Assembly (NCBI GenBank): GCA_964489245.1
Contig: CAZAXU010000072.1
Location: forward strand, 1 to 5,322
DNA from: CAZAXU01 sp964489245
GTDB taxonomy: Bacteria > Bacteroidota > Bacteroidia > Flavobacteriales > Flavobacteriaceae
DNA length: 5,322 nt
Direction of reading: 5' to 3'
Numbering within the stretch: position 1 is the first letter of the stretch; each line of letters starts with the position of its first letter. Positions 1 to 5,322 of the stretch are shown in pieces. Position numbers and translations under genes: made by a program. The notes beneath the pieces are model-generated. The model was given only the letters and a program-made list of their open reading frames with translations, was not told where the DNA came from and did no database searches.

Positions 1-12
1 CCCTTTTTTAAT

Positions 13-639
13 TTATTTCTGATATTTCATCGGCAGATAGACAAGCTTTTTTGTCTTAAAAAAATCTTCATCAAAGAAATCTTTTAAATTAAAAACTTGA
101 ATGTTCTTATAAGGCGAAAGCTCTTCAGACAAATCTCCTCCTTTCAAATACAAAATTCCGTTTTTTAATCTATGCTGATGATTCTTTTTTGTTTTTCCCT
201 TTACCCACTTGACAAATTCCGGCATTTTGGTTACCGCCCGACTGATGATAAAATCATATTTTCCGGTTATGCTTTCAACTCTATCGTGTGTAGTCCTAAC
301 ATTTTTTAATTCCAATTCGTCTGCAACTGCATTAACCACTTTTAATTTCTTTCCAACGGAGTCTACCAAATGAAAACCCGCTTCCGGAAAAAGAATAGCC
401 AACGGAATTCCCGGAAAACCTCCGCCTGTTCCCACATCCAGAATATCCGCTCCGAAAATAAAGGGTTGAATCTTTGCAATTCCCAAAGAATGCAATACGT
501 GATTGATATATAATTCATCTATATCTTTTCTGGAAATCACATTGATTTTACTGTTCCAGTCTTTATACAAAAAATCCAACCGAGAAAATTGTTCGATTTG
601 CCCGGGTGTCAACTCAAAATATTTTTGAAGAACTTTCAA
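13..639 (-). CDS. rsmG: 16S rRNA (guanine(527)-N7)-methyltransferase RsmG, TTG start
   Basis: RsmG (GidB) transfers a methyl group from S-adenosylmethionine to N7 of G527 in 16S rRNA, in the cytoplasm, on the small ribosomal subunit. The 208-residue product is full length for the family. It shows the N-terminal family segment YKDWNSKINVISRKD (25-39) and NHVLHSLGI (46-54), and the SAM-binding loop LDVGTGGGFPGIPLA (67-81). The acidic strand HLVDS followed by KK (90-98), the SRAV motif (133-136) and a late LYLKGGDLSEEL segment are also present. The start codon is TTG (639-637 on the minus strand). An in-frame TAA lies immediately upstream, and the next methionine is residue 139, so TTG is the only start that keeps the family's N-terminus. 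The gene lies 11 bases after the SPFH gene on the same strand and is probably co-transcribed with it. Loss of this enzyme is known to give low-level streptomycin resistance in other bacteria; here it appears intact. The identification is very secure. Confidence 0.96.
   Translation of the reverse strand: MKVLQKYFELTPGQIEQFSRLDFLYKDWNSKINVISRKDIDELYINHVLHSLGIAKIQPFIFGADILDVGTGGGFPGIPLAILFPEAGFHLVDSVGKKLKVVNAVADELELKNVRTTHDRVESITGKYDFIISRAVTKMPEFVKWVKGKTKKNHQHRLKNGILYLKGGDLSEELSPYKNIQVFNLKDFFDEDFFKTKKLVYLPMKYQK
637..639 (-). other. TTG start codon of rsmG
   Basis: The plus strand reads CAA here, so the minus-strand codon is TTG. The preceding minus-strand codon (642-640) is TAA in the same frame, which rules out any upstream start. 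The translation from this TTG (MKVLQKYFELTP) matches the expected RsmG N-terminus. No Shine-Dalgarno-like sequence is seen in the 11 bases between the two genes. Confidence 0.8.
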
Positions 640-650
640 TTACTCAGATT

Positions 651-1556
651 TTATTTTTTATTTTTATCTGATTCTATAATCTTGTTTGCCGCAACCAAAG
701 ACGTAACCATATCATTCAGCATATTGCTGGCAGCATTAGGATTATTCGGCAATAAAATCAAATTAGAATTAGTATCTGAGCCAATGCTTTGCAACGTGTC
801 ATAGTGCTGCGTAATCACAATCAAAGCCGATGCTTCCTGACTATTGATTCCCGCCCTATTCAATACATCAACAGATTCTTCTAATCCTCTTGCAATTTCC
901 CTACGCTGATCTGCAATACCTTTTCCTTGCAAACGTTTGCTTTCTGCTTCTGCCTTGGCACGTTCAACAATCAAAATTCTTTGTGCATCTCCCTCATGTT
1001 GTGCTGCAACTTTTTCACGTTCTGCAGCATTAATCCTGTTCATGGCAATTTTCACCTTCTCATCCGGATCAATATCTGTTACTAAAGCTTTTATGATATC
1101 ATACCCATAATTTAACATGGCTTCTTTCAAATCACGCTGAATGGCCAATGCAATTTCTTCTTTCTTTTCAAAAACATCATCCAAAATCATTTTTGGCACT
1201 TCAGCCCGAACTACATCAAAAATAAAAGCCCTGATTTGTTCGTGCGGATTTTGTAATTTATAAAACGCATCATAAACGTGTTCTCTTTGTACCAGAAATT
1301 GCACTGATATTTTCAAATGTACAAACACATCATCTTTTGTTTTGGTTTCAACAATCACATCCAACTGTTGGATTCTAAGACTGATTCGTCCTGCAATTTT
1401 ATCAATTATCGGCAATTTGAAATTAAGCCCGGCTTGCCGGATGCTGTGAAATTTTCCAAAGCGTTCAACAATTGCAGATGTCTGCTGTTTTACCAGAAAA
1501 AAAGTAGTAAAAAATACTATAATCGCAAGAAAAATAATAATAGGAGCAAAAGTCAT
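651..1556 (-). CDS. SPFH/band-7 membrane protein (stomatin/HIR/QmcA-like)
   Basis: This is a membrane-anchored SPFH-domain protein of the stomatin/prohibitin superfamily. Such proteins oligomerise into ring or cage scaffolds at the membrane and often modulate proteases or membrane microdomains. The 301-residue product has an N-terminal hydrophobic helix (about 5-22), then a classic SPFH start with VKQQTSAIVERFGKF (22-36), GLNFKLPIIDKI (43-54) and LRIQQLDV (60-67). The family motifs VFDVVRAEVP-like (112-121), ALVTDIDPDEKV (157-168) and MNRINAAERE (172-181) follow. A charged, Ala/Glu-rich coiled coil spans about 175-228, including ERAKAEAESKRLQGKGIADQRREIARGL. The C-terminal part contains SSQEASAL-like and TLQSIG segments. 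The pattern is closest to the bacterial relatives of plant hypersensitive-induced reaction proteins and QmcA, not to HflC or FloT. No NfeD-like partner is adjacent. The gene is first in a two-gene unit with rsmG. The exact cellular role is unknown. Confidence 0.92.
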   Translation of the reverse strand: MTFAPIIIFLAIIVFFTTFFLVKQQTSAIVERFGKFHSIRQAGLNFKLPIIDKIAGRISLRIQQLDVIVETKTKDDVFVHLKISVQFLVQREHVYDAFYKLQNPHEQIRAFIFDVVRAEVPKMILDDVFEKKEEIALAIQRDLKEAMLNYGYDIIKALVTDIDPDEKVKIAMNRINAAEREKVAAQHEGDAQRILIVERAKAEAESKRLQGKGIADQRREIARGLEESVDVLNRAGINSQEASALIVITQHYDTLQSIGSDTNSNLILLPNNPNAASNMLNDMVTSLVAANKIIESDKNKK

Positions 1557-1711
1557 AATAATAAATTTTAAAGTTTTCCTAAAAGTACGAAAAAATGTTT
1601 AACCCCGAGCTGTGTTTATTTGTTTTTCTGTCATAATTATTGTTCATAGACTTATAAATTTTTGGCTGACAACAAATAAATTTATATTTTTATTGAAAAT
1701 AAAAAAGAACC
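1557..1711. promoter_or_regulatory. Divergent intergenic region between SPFH and dipeptidase genes
   Basis: This 155-base A+T-rich stretch must carry the promoters for both the minus-strand SPFH-rsmG unit and the plus-strand dipeptidase. A plus-strand promoter candidate is listed separately. On the minus strand the best -7-like element is TACTTTTA (1587-1580), but no TTG lies at the expected distance upstream, so I do not call it. No clear operator palindrome was seen. Confidence 0.6.
1662..1690 (+). promoter_or_regulatory. Possible Bacteroidota-type promoter of the dipeptidase gene
   Basis: A -33-like TTG (1662-1664, within TTTG) is followed after 18 bases by TATATTTT (1683-1690). That octamer matches TAnnTTTG at every fixed position except the last. 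Transcription would start near 1697, leaving a leader of only about 15 bases before the ATG at 1712. The spacing is one base short of the usual 19 and the region is A+T-rich, so a chance match is possible. Confidence 0.35.
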
Positions 1712-3106
1712 ATGCAAAACATAAATGAATACATCAAAGAAAACAGGCAAAAAATGTTGGATGAGCTATTTGATTTATTAAAAATCCCATCTGTAAGTGC
1801 TGACCCTGTTTATGCTGAAGATATAAACAAATCAGCTGAATTCATTAAAGAAAAAATGCGAAAAATCGGTCTGGAAAACATTTCCATAGAAAAAACACCG
1901 GGCTATCCGATTGTTTATGCAGAAAAAATAATAGACTCTAATCTTCCGACAATATTGATTTACGGGCATTATGACGTACAACCGCCTGATCCTATTGAAC
2001 TTTGGAAATCAGACCCTTTTAATCCGGTTATTCGTTCCACTGAAATACATCCGGACGGAGCAATATTTGCCCGAGGCGCATCTGACGATAAAGGACAAAT
2101 GTATATGCACCTGATTGTGGCTGAGTTCTTATTGAAAAACCGGCAGCTTCCGGTGAATATTAAATTTATGATTGAAGGAGAAGAAGAAATTGGCTCTCCC
2201 AGTTTAAAATGGTATATAGAACGAAATCATGATAAACTGAAAAACGATTTGATTATTATCTCAGACACGGGAATGATTGCCAATGACACACCGGCAATCA
2301 CCACCGGACTACGAGGATTGTCTTATGTTGAAGTGGAAATTACCGGACCCAACAGAGACCTTCATTCCGGATTATACGGAGGAGCCGTGGCAAATCCAAT
2401 CAATATATTAACCAAAATGATTGCCCGACTACACGATGAAAAGAACCAAATCAGTATTCCGGGATTTTATAACAAGGTCATTGAACTTGATAAAAATCAG
2501 CGAGACGAAATTGCAAAAATTCCTTTTGATTTAAAAAAATATAAGAAAGCATTGGAAATTGATGATGTATACGGAGAAGACGGATATACCACAATTGAAC
2601 GGGAATCTATCAGACCTTCTCTGGATGTTAACGGCATTTGGGGAGGCTATATTGGAGATGGAGCAAAAACCATTATCCCGTCAAAGGCTCATGCAAAAAT
2701 ATCCATGAGATTGGTTCCCAATCAAGATCCTGACGAAATTCCTATACTTTTTGAAAAATATTTCATGTCAATTGCTCCAAAGGGTGTCCGGGTAAAAGTC
2801 ACCAACCTGCACGGAGGATATCCCTACGTAACACCAACAGATAACGTTGGATATCGTGCAACCGCTTTGGCAATGAAAGAAAGTTTTGGAAAAGAACCTT
2901 TATCTGTATATTCCGGAGGAAGTATTCCCATTGTTCCTTTATTTGAAAAAGAGCTGAAAAGCAAATCCATCTTGATGGGATTCGGATTGAATTCAGATGC
3001 TATTCATTCACCGAATGAACATTATGGTGTATTTAATTTCTTTAAAGGCATTGAAACCATCAGTTATTTCTACAAATATTATCACCAATTAAATCAGAAA
3101 TCATGA
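1712..3106 (+). CDS. M20-family metallodipeptidase (CNDP/PepV-like)
   Basis: This is a cytosolic two-zinc peptidase of family M20 that should hydrolyse dipeptides or other short peptides. The 464-residue product has no signal peptide and is the normal length for the carnosinase-like (CNDP2) dipeptidase branch. The active site is complete: GHYDVQPPD (85-93) supplies zinc ligand His86 and Asp88, and ARGASDDKGQ (120-129) supplies the bridging Asp125. EGEEEIGS (155-162) supplies the catalytic base Glu158 and ligand Glu159, SDTGM contains ligand Asp185, and IHSPNEHY (431-438) supplies His432. Residue roles are assigned by alignment to the family from memory. The lid/dimerisation domain begins near GLRGLSYVEVEITGP and contains the conserved DLHSG (His218). 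Translation starts at ATG 1712 after an A-rich leader. The stop TGA overlaps the ATG of the next small frame, suggesting coupled translation. The exact substrate cannot be read from the sequence. Confidence 0.94.
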   Translation: MQNINEYIKENRQKMLDELFDLLKIPSVSADPVYAEDINKSAEFIKEKMRKIGLENISIEKTPGYPIVYAEKIIDSNLPTILIYGHYDVQPPDPIELWKSDPFNPVIRSTEIHPDGAIFARGASDDKGQMYMHLIVAEFLLKNRQLPVNIKFMIEGEEEIGSPSLKWYIERNHDKLKNDLIIISDTGMIANDTPAITTGLRGLSYVEVEITGPNRDLHSGLYGGAVANPINILTKMIARLHDEKNQISIPGFYNKVIELDKNQRDEIAKIPFDLKKYKKALEIDDVYGEDGYTTIERESIRPSLDVNGIWGGYIGDGAKTIIPSKAHAKISMRLVPNQDPDEIPILFEKYFMSIAPKGVRVKVTNLHGGYPYVTPTDNVGYRATALAMKESFGKEPLSVYSGGSIPIVPLFEKELKSKSILMGFGLNSDAIHSPNEHYGVFNFFKGIETISYFYKYYHQLNQKS

Positions 3107-3356
3107 CAATCACAGATGACTTTGAAAATACTGAATACAGAAATAAAATTGCAAGCATTGTCACACTAATCAAACTTTCTTTAGCCGATGAAAAAATTAA
3201 TGTAAAAGAATCAAAATTTTAAAAAATTTAATCCTTATCTTAGGTTTTAATCCGAAAAAACCGGAAAAAATATATAATACTGCCATGAAAAAAATAAGTA
3301 ATAATGTTAATATTGATATATTTACCACAGCCATCAAGACTGCCGATAAATCATAA
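3103..3356 (+). pseudogene. Frameshifted small helical gene, TerB-like (tentative)
   Basis: A frame starts at ATG 3103, overlapping the dipeptidase stop (ATGA), and ends at TAA 3220-3222 after 39 codons. Its product contains YRNKIASIVTLIKLSLADEK followed by INVKESKF. This resembles the first half of TerB-like domains, with a hydrophobic helix, an 'ALADG-I-EE' acidic turn, and then a helix starting E..FL. The expected next helix is found in the -1 frame right after the stop: LKNLILILGFNPKKPEKIY, then 25 more residues to TAA 3354-3356. Restoring one T in the T run at 3217-3220 joins both parts into an 84-residue protein. The second part stays open for 44 codons in very A+T-rich DNA, which supports it being former or actual coding sequence. 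Typical TerB-like proteins are longer (roughly 110-150 residues), so further loss is possible. The cause is either a real inactivating deletion or a homopolymer sequencing error. The family assignment is by pattern only. Confidence 0.55.
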
Positions 3357-3414
3357 TGCATTTATTATTATTATTTCTGCAAAAAAATAAATTGTTATTA
3401 TTTTTTACATTCAT
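3357..3414. other. A+T-rich spacer with TTA microsatellite
   Basis: This spacer contains a run of about four and a half TTA units (3362-3375) and an imperfect all-A/T hairpin. The left arm is near 3381-3390, the loop is ATTG (3391-3394), and the right arm 3395-3406 ends in six T residues. It lies after the dipeptidase/TerB-like unit and could help end transcription. The stem has no G:C pairs and one bulge, so I do not call it a terminator. Confidence 0.4.
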
Positions 3415-3415
3415 G

Positions 3416-3445
3416 TTGTAGAAATTATCAATTTTCGTAACTTTG
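3416..3445 (+). promoter_or_regulatory. Bacteroidota-type promoter (TTG-N19-TAnnTTTG) of the secreted protein gene
   Basis: A -33 TTG (3416-3418) is followed by exactly 19 bases and a perfect -7 octamer TAACTTTG (3438-3445). This matches the primary sigma factor consensus known for Bacteroidota. Transcription would begin near 3451-3453, giving a leader of about 40 bases, A-rich just before the ATG at 3491. It indicates that the secreted protein gene is transcribed separately from the dipeptidase. Confidence 0.75.
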
Positions 3446-3490
3446 TTCGTCAATACTACTAACTAAATTAATAACTCTAAAAAAAGTACT

Positions 3491-3553
3491 ATGAAAATTA
3501 AACAATTACTACTTAGTATGTTTTTCTTTGTATTTGTGTTTTCACTCAACGCG
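3491..3553 (+). other. Signal peptide of the secreted protein
   Basis: Residues 1-21 form a Sec-type signal: positive charges at Lys2 and Lys4, a hydrophobic core LLLSMFFFVFVF (6-17), and a cleavage region SLNA before Gln22. Cleavage after Ala21 would leave an N-terminal Gln, common among exported Bacteroidota proteins. There is no lipobox cysteine, so this is not a lipoprotein. Confidence 0.85.
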
Positions 3554-5322
3554 CAAGAAACAAGAAAAGCATCTATTTTTAAAAAAGCGGTATACATGAG
3601 AGAAATGCCGTCTCTAGCTTCTAGAAGCAATTTGATTCCTGCAGATACAACTCCTAGAGAAATCCATGACAGAATTGGAGGACAAAATATTGTTGTTCCC
3701 GGAAAAGGTTTGCCTGTTAATGGAGATCCTTTGGCACAAAATCCAAATTCACATGCCAACAAAACAAAAGGGAAAACACCTATTTTGACTTTTGAAGCGG
3801 CCTCAAATACAGGCACTCCTTCAGACCCCACAATTGCCGTGGGACCTAATCATGTTTTTATGGCCTATAACACCGCCTTTAGAATATTCGATAAAAGCGG
3901 TAATGCACTCACTGCTCCTCTTGATCCACATAATATTTTCGGAGAAAATGCTTGTTGTGATTTGGTTGTTCTTTATGATAGGCAAGCAGATCGTTTTTTG
4001 ATGATGGAACTCGACACTGCTCCTGACGGTTTGTTATTAGCTGTCAGTCAAGGACCTGATCCAGTAAATGACGGATGGTACACTTACAGATACAATTTTG
4101 GAGCTAGACCGGATTATGAAAAAATGTCTATTTGGAGTGATGGTTATTATTTAACTATGAATATTTACAATACTGCTCCTGCAGGACACGAACTCGTTTT
4201 TGCTCTGGAAAGAGATAAACTTTTAGCGGGAGATAATACCGCCCAAATGATAGGATTTCAGTTGCCCGGAATGGGAAATCATAGATTCTTTAGTCCCGGT
4301 AGCCCAACGATAAACGGAACTACATTGCCTCCTGCAGGAAACGTTCCTTTTATCTATTTACAAGATGATGTTTGGACAGGCGTTGCCCAAGACCACTTGA
4401 AAATATGGAATGCCACAGTTGATTGGAACACCCCTACAAACTCTACCATTTCAGCTGCACAAGAGCTGACTACCACGCCTTTTGATGCTGTATTCGATAA
4501 TGGAAGTTGGCCAAACCTTCCTCAAGCTAACGGAACTAAAATTGATGCTATACAAGCCACAATAATGTATGCCACCAATTACAGAAGATTCGGTTCTTAC
4601 AATTCAATTGTGCTTAATTTCACAGTTGATACTGCCGGTGATGACAGACATGCCGGTATTCGTTGGTATGAACTTCGTCAAAGTGGCGACGGACAACCTT
4701 GGTCAATTTATCAAGAGGGCACTTTCACTACACCGGATGCAGATTCTGCATTTTGTGGTAGCATCAATATAGATGTTCAAGGAAATATTGGAATGGGATA
4801 TACCATTGTTGGACCGCAGCATGTTCCCGAACTTCGTTTCACAGGAAGATATGCCACAGACCCGCTGGGAACAATGACGCTTGCAGAAGATGTAATTATT
4901 CCGGGAGTAGACAATGAACCCTCCGGAAACAGATATGGCGATTATGCACATATGGTCATAGACCCCAGTGATGATAAAACTTTTTGGTATATCGGTGAAT
5001 ATTTCAATAGCGGAAGAAAAGACCAAATCGGTGTATATAGAATCGCACCAAGCTTCAATAACGATGTAGGAGTAACAAGCATTGATGCCCCTGTAAATAA
5101 TACCATTCTTTCAAATAATGAAGCTATTACGGTTACTATTTTTAACTATGGACAAAATGCCGCATCAAACTTTCCCGTGACATATCAACTTGACGGAGGG
5201 GCCGTGGTCTCGGAAACTTATACAGGAACACTTGCTTCCGTTACTTCTGCACAATATACTTTCACCACACATGCCGACTTCTCAACAGAAGGACATACTT
5301 ATGCAGTAGTTGCTTCCACAAA
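3491..5322 (+). CDS. Large secreted beta-propeller-like protein, 3' end outside window
   Basis: One frame stays open from ATG 3491 to the right edge (610 complete codons, no stop). The N-terminus MKIKQLLLSMFFFVFVFSLNAQ is a signal peptide with likely cleavage after Ala21. After a linker (about 24-100) comes a large region of a secreted family I recognise by pattern. It includes SDPTIAVGPNHVFMAY (111-126), DLVVLYDRQADRF (157-169), PDYEKMSIWSDGYYL (207-221), YRRFGSYNSIVLNFTVD (from 364), GIRWYELR (389-396), RYGDYAHMVIDP (481-492) and TFWYIGEY (497-504). Alternating short beta motifs with Asp/Gly turns and recurring Trp/Tyr suggest a beta-propeller (sialidase/BNR-like) fold; this is inferred. 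From DVGVTSIDAP (525) a CARDB/Ig-like beta-sandwich begins and is cut by the edge. Such proteins in this phylum often end in a type IX secretion sorting domain, which cannot be seen here. No catalytic residues could be assigned, and the biological role is unknown. The start is supported by the signal peptide and the upstream promoter. Confidence 0.88.
   Translation, partial: MKIKQLLLSMFFFVFVFSLNAQETRKASIFKKAVYMREMPSLASRSNLIPADTTPREIHDRIGGQNIVVPGKGLPVNGDPLAQNPNSHANKTKGKTPILTFEAASNTGTPSDPTIAVGPNHVFMAYNTAFRIFDKSGNALTAPLDPHNIFGENACCDLVVLYDRQADRFLMMELDTAPDGLLLAVSQGPDPVNDGWYTYRYNFGARPDYEKMSIWSDGYYLTMNIYNTAPAGHELVFALERDKLLAGDNTAQMIGFQLPGMGNHRFFSPGSPTINGTTLPPAGNVPFIYLQDDVWTGVAQDHLKIWNATVDWNTPTNSTISAAQELTTTPFDAVFDNGSWPNLPQANGTKIDAIQATIMYATNYRRFGSYNSIVLNFTVDTAGDDRHAGIRWYELRQSGDGQPWSIYQEGTFTTPDADSAFCGSINIDVQGNIGMGYTIVGPQHVPELRFTGRYATDPLGTMTLAEDVIIPGVDNEPSGNRYGDYAHMVIDPSDDKTFWYIGEYFNSGRKDQIGVYRIAPSFNNDVGVTSIDAPVNNTILSNNEAITVTIFNYGQNAASNFPVTYQLDGGAVVSETYTGTLASVTSAQYTFTTHADFSTEGHTYAVVAST
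5063..5322 (+). other. CARDB/Ig-like domain, partial
   Basis: Residues 525-610 of the secreted protein start DVGVTSIDAPVNNTILSNNE and continue with alternating beta-strand segments such as ITVTIFNYGQNAASNFPVTY and YTGTLASVTSAQYTF. The pattern 'difference in meaning of N, non-bonded Y-G-x-N ... V.Y.LDGG' is typical of CARDB-type adhesion or spacer domains that follow catalytic or propeller regions in exported Bacteroidota proteins. The window ends within the domain, so its boundary and any repeats are unknown. Confidence 0.6.

Noticed and set aside
589..804. Plus-strand frames at 589-804 and 1317-1571
   Set aside because: They are antisense to rsmG and the SPFH gene, whose protein motifs are unambiguous; the translations look like noise.
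1580..1587. TACTTTTA as -7 element for the SPFH-rsmG unit
   Set aside because: It matches seven of eight consensus-type positions, but no TTG is found about 19 bases upstream on the minus strand.
3213..3222. Programmed -1 frameshift joining the two halves of the TerB-like frame
   Set aside because: The local sequence AAAATTTTAA does not fit the X XXY YYZ slippery pattern in the zero frame, because Phe-tRNA would re-pair on ATT. No strong downstream stem was seen. A one-base deletion or sequencing error is simpler.
3381..3406. A/T hairpin followed by a T run, possible terminator
   Set aside because: The stem is made only of A:T pairs with a bulge and would be very weak. In DNA this A+T-rich such structures arise by chance.
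3463..3831. Minus-strand open frame of 122 codons
   Set aside because: It lies opposite the signal peptide and linker of the secreted protein gene, and overlaps that gene's leader. Its translation shows no family motifs, and the plus-strand frame has a promoter, signal peptide and recognisable domain motifs.
3792..4001. Short plus-strand frames at 3792-4001 and 4569-4772
   Set aside because: Both are out-of-frame readings inside the long secreted protein gene, without their own start signals or recognisable motifs.
4703..5026. Minus-strand open frame of 107 codons
   Set aside because: It is antisense to the conserved GIRWYELR-to-TFWYIGEY part of the secreted protein gene, and its product is unlike any family I know.

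Overview
The window looks like chromosomal DNA from the phylum Bacteroidota, most likely a flavobacterium. The DNA is A+T-rich. The gene starts lack clear Shine-Dalgarno sequences and have A-rich leaders. One promoter has the Bacteroidota pattern TTG-N19-TAnnTTTG. The RsmG and SPFH proteins read like flavobacterial family members, and the last gene encodes a large exported protein of a kind common in this phylum. No rRNA, tRNA, CRISPR array, insertion sequence or phage gene was seen.

Layout: the left third (13-1556) is a two-gene minus-strand unit. An SPFH/band-7 membrane protein gene comes first, and rsmG, the 16S rRNA m7G527 methyltransferase, follows 11 bases later from a TTG start. A 155-base divergent intergenic region (1557-1711) separates it from a plus-strand M20 metallodipeptidase (1712-3106) with all catalytic and metal-binding residues intact. 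The dipeptidase stop overlaps the ATG of a small reading frame that resembles the start of a TerB-like helical protein. That frame stops after 39 codons, but its likely continuation lies in the -1 frame (3103-3356 overall), so it appears to be a frameshifted gene or a one-base sequence error. An A+T-rich spacer with a good promoter follows. The last third (3491-5322) is one open frame with a signal peptide that runs off the right edge. It encodes a large secreted protein with a probable beta-propeller-like region and the start of an Ig/CARDB-like domain.

These genes do not form an obvious single pathway. rsmG is housekeeping (ribosome modification), the SPFH protein is a membrane scaffold, the dipeptidase recycles peptides in the cytosol, and the secreted protein is a separate transcription unit. 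I found no convincing evidence of a new multi-gene system. The points most worth checking are the broken TerB-like gene and the truncated secreted protein.
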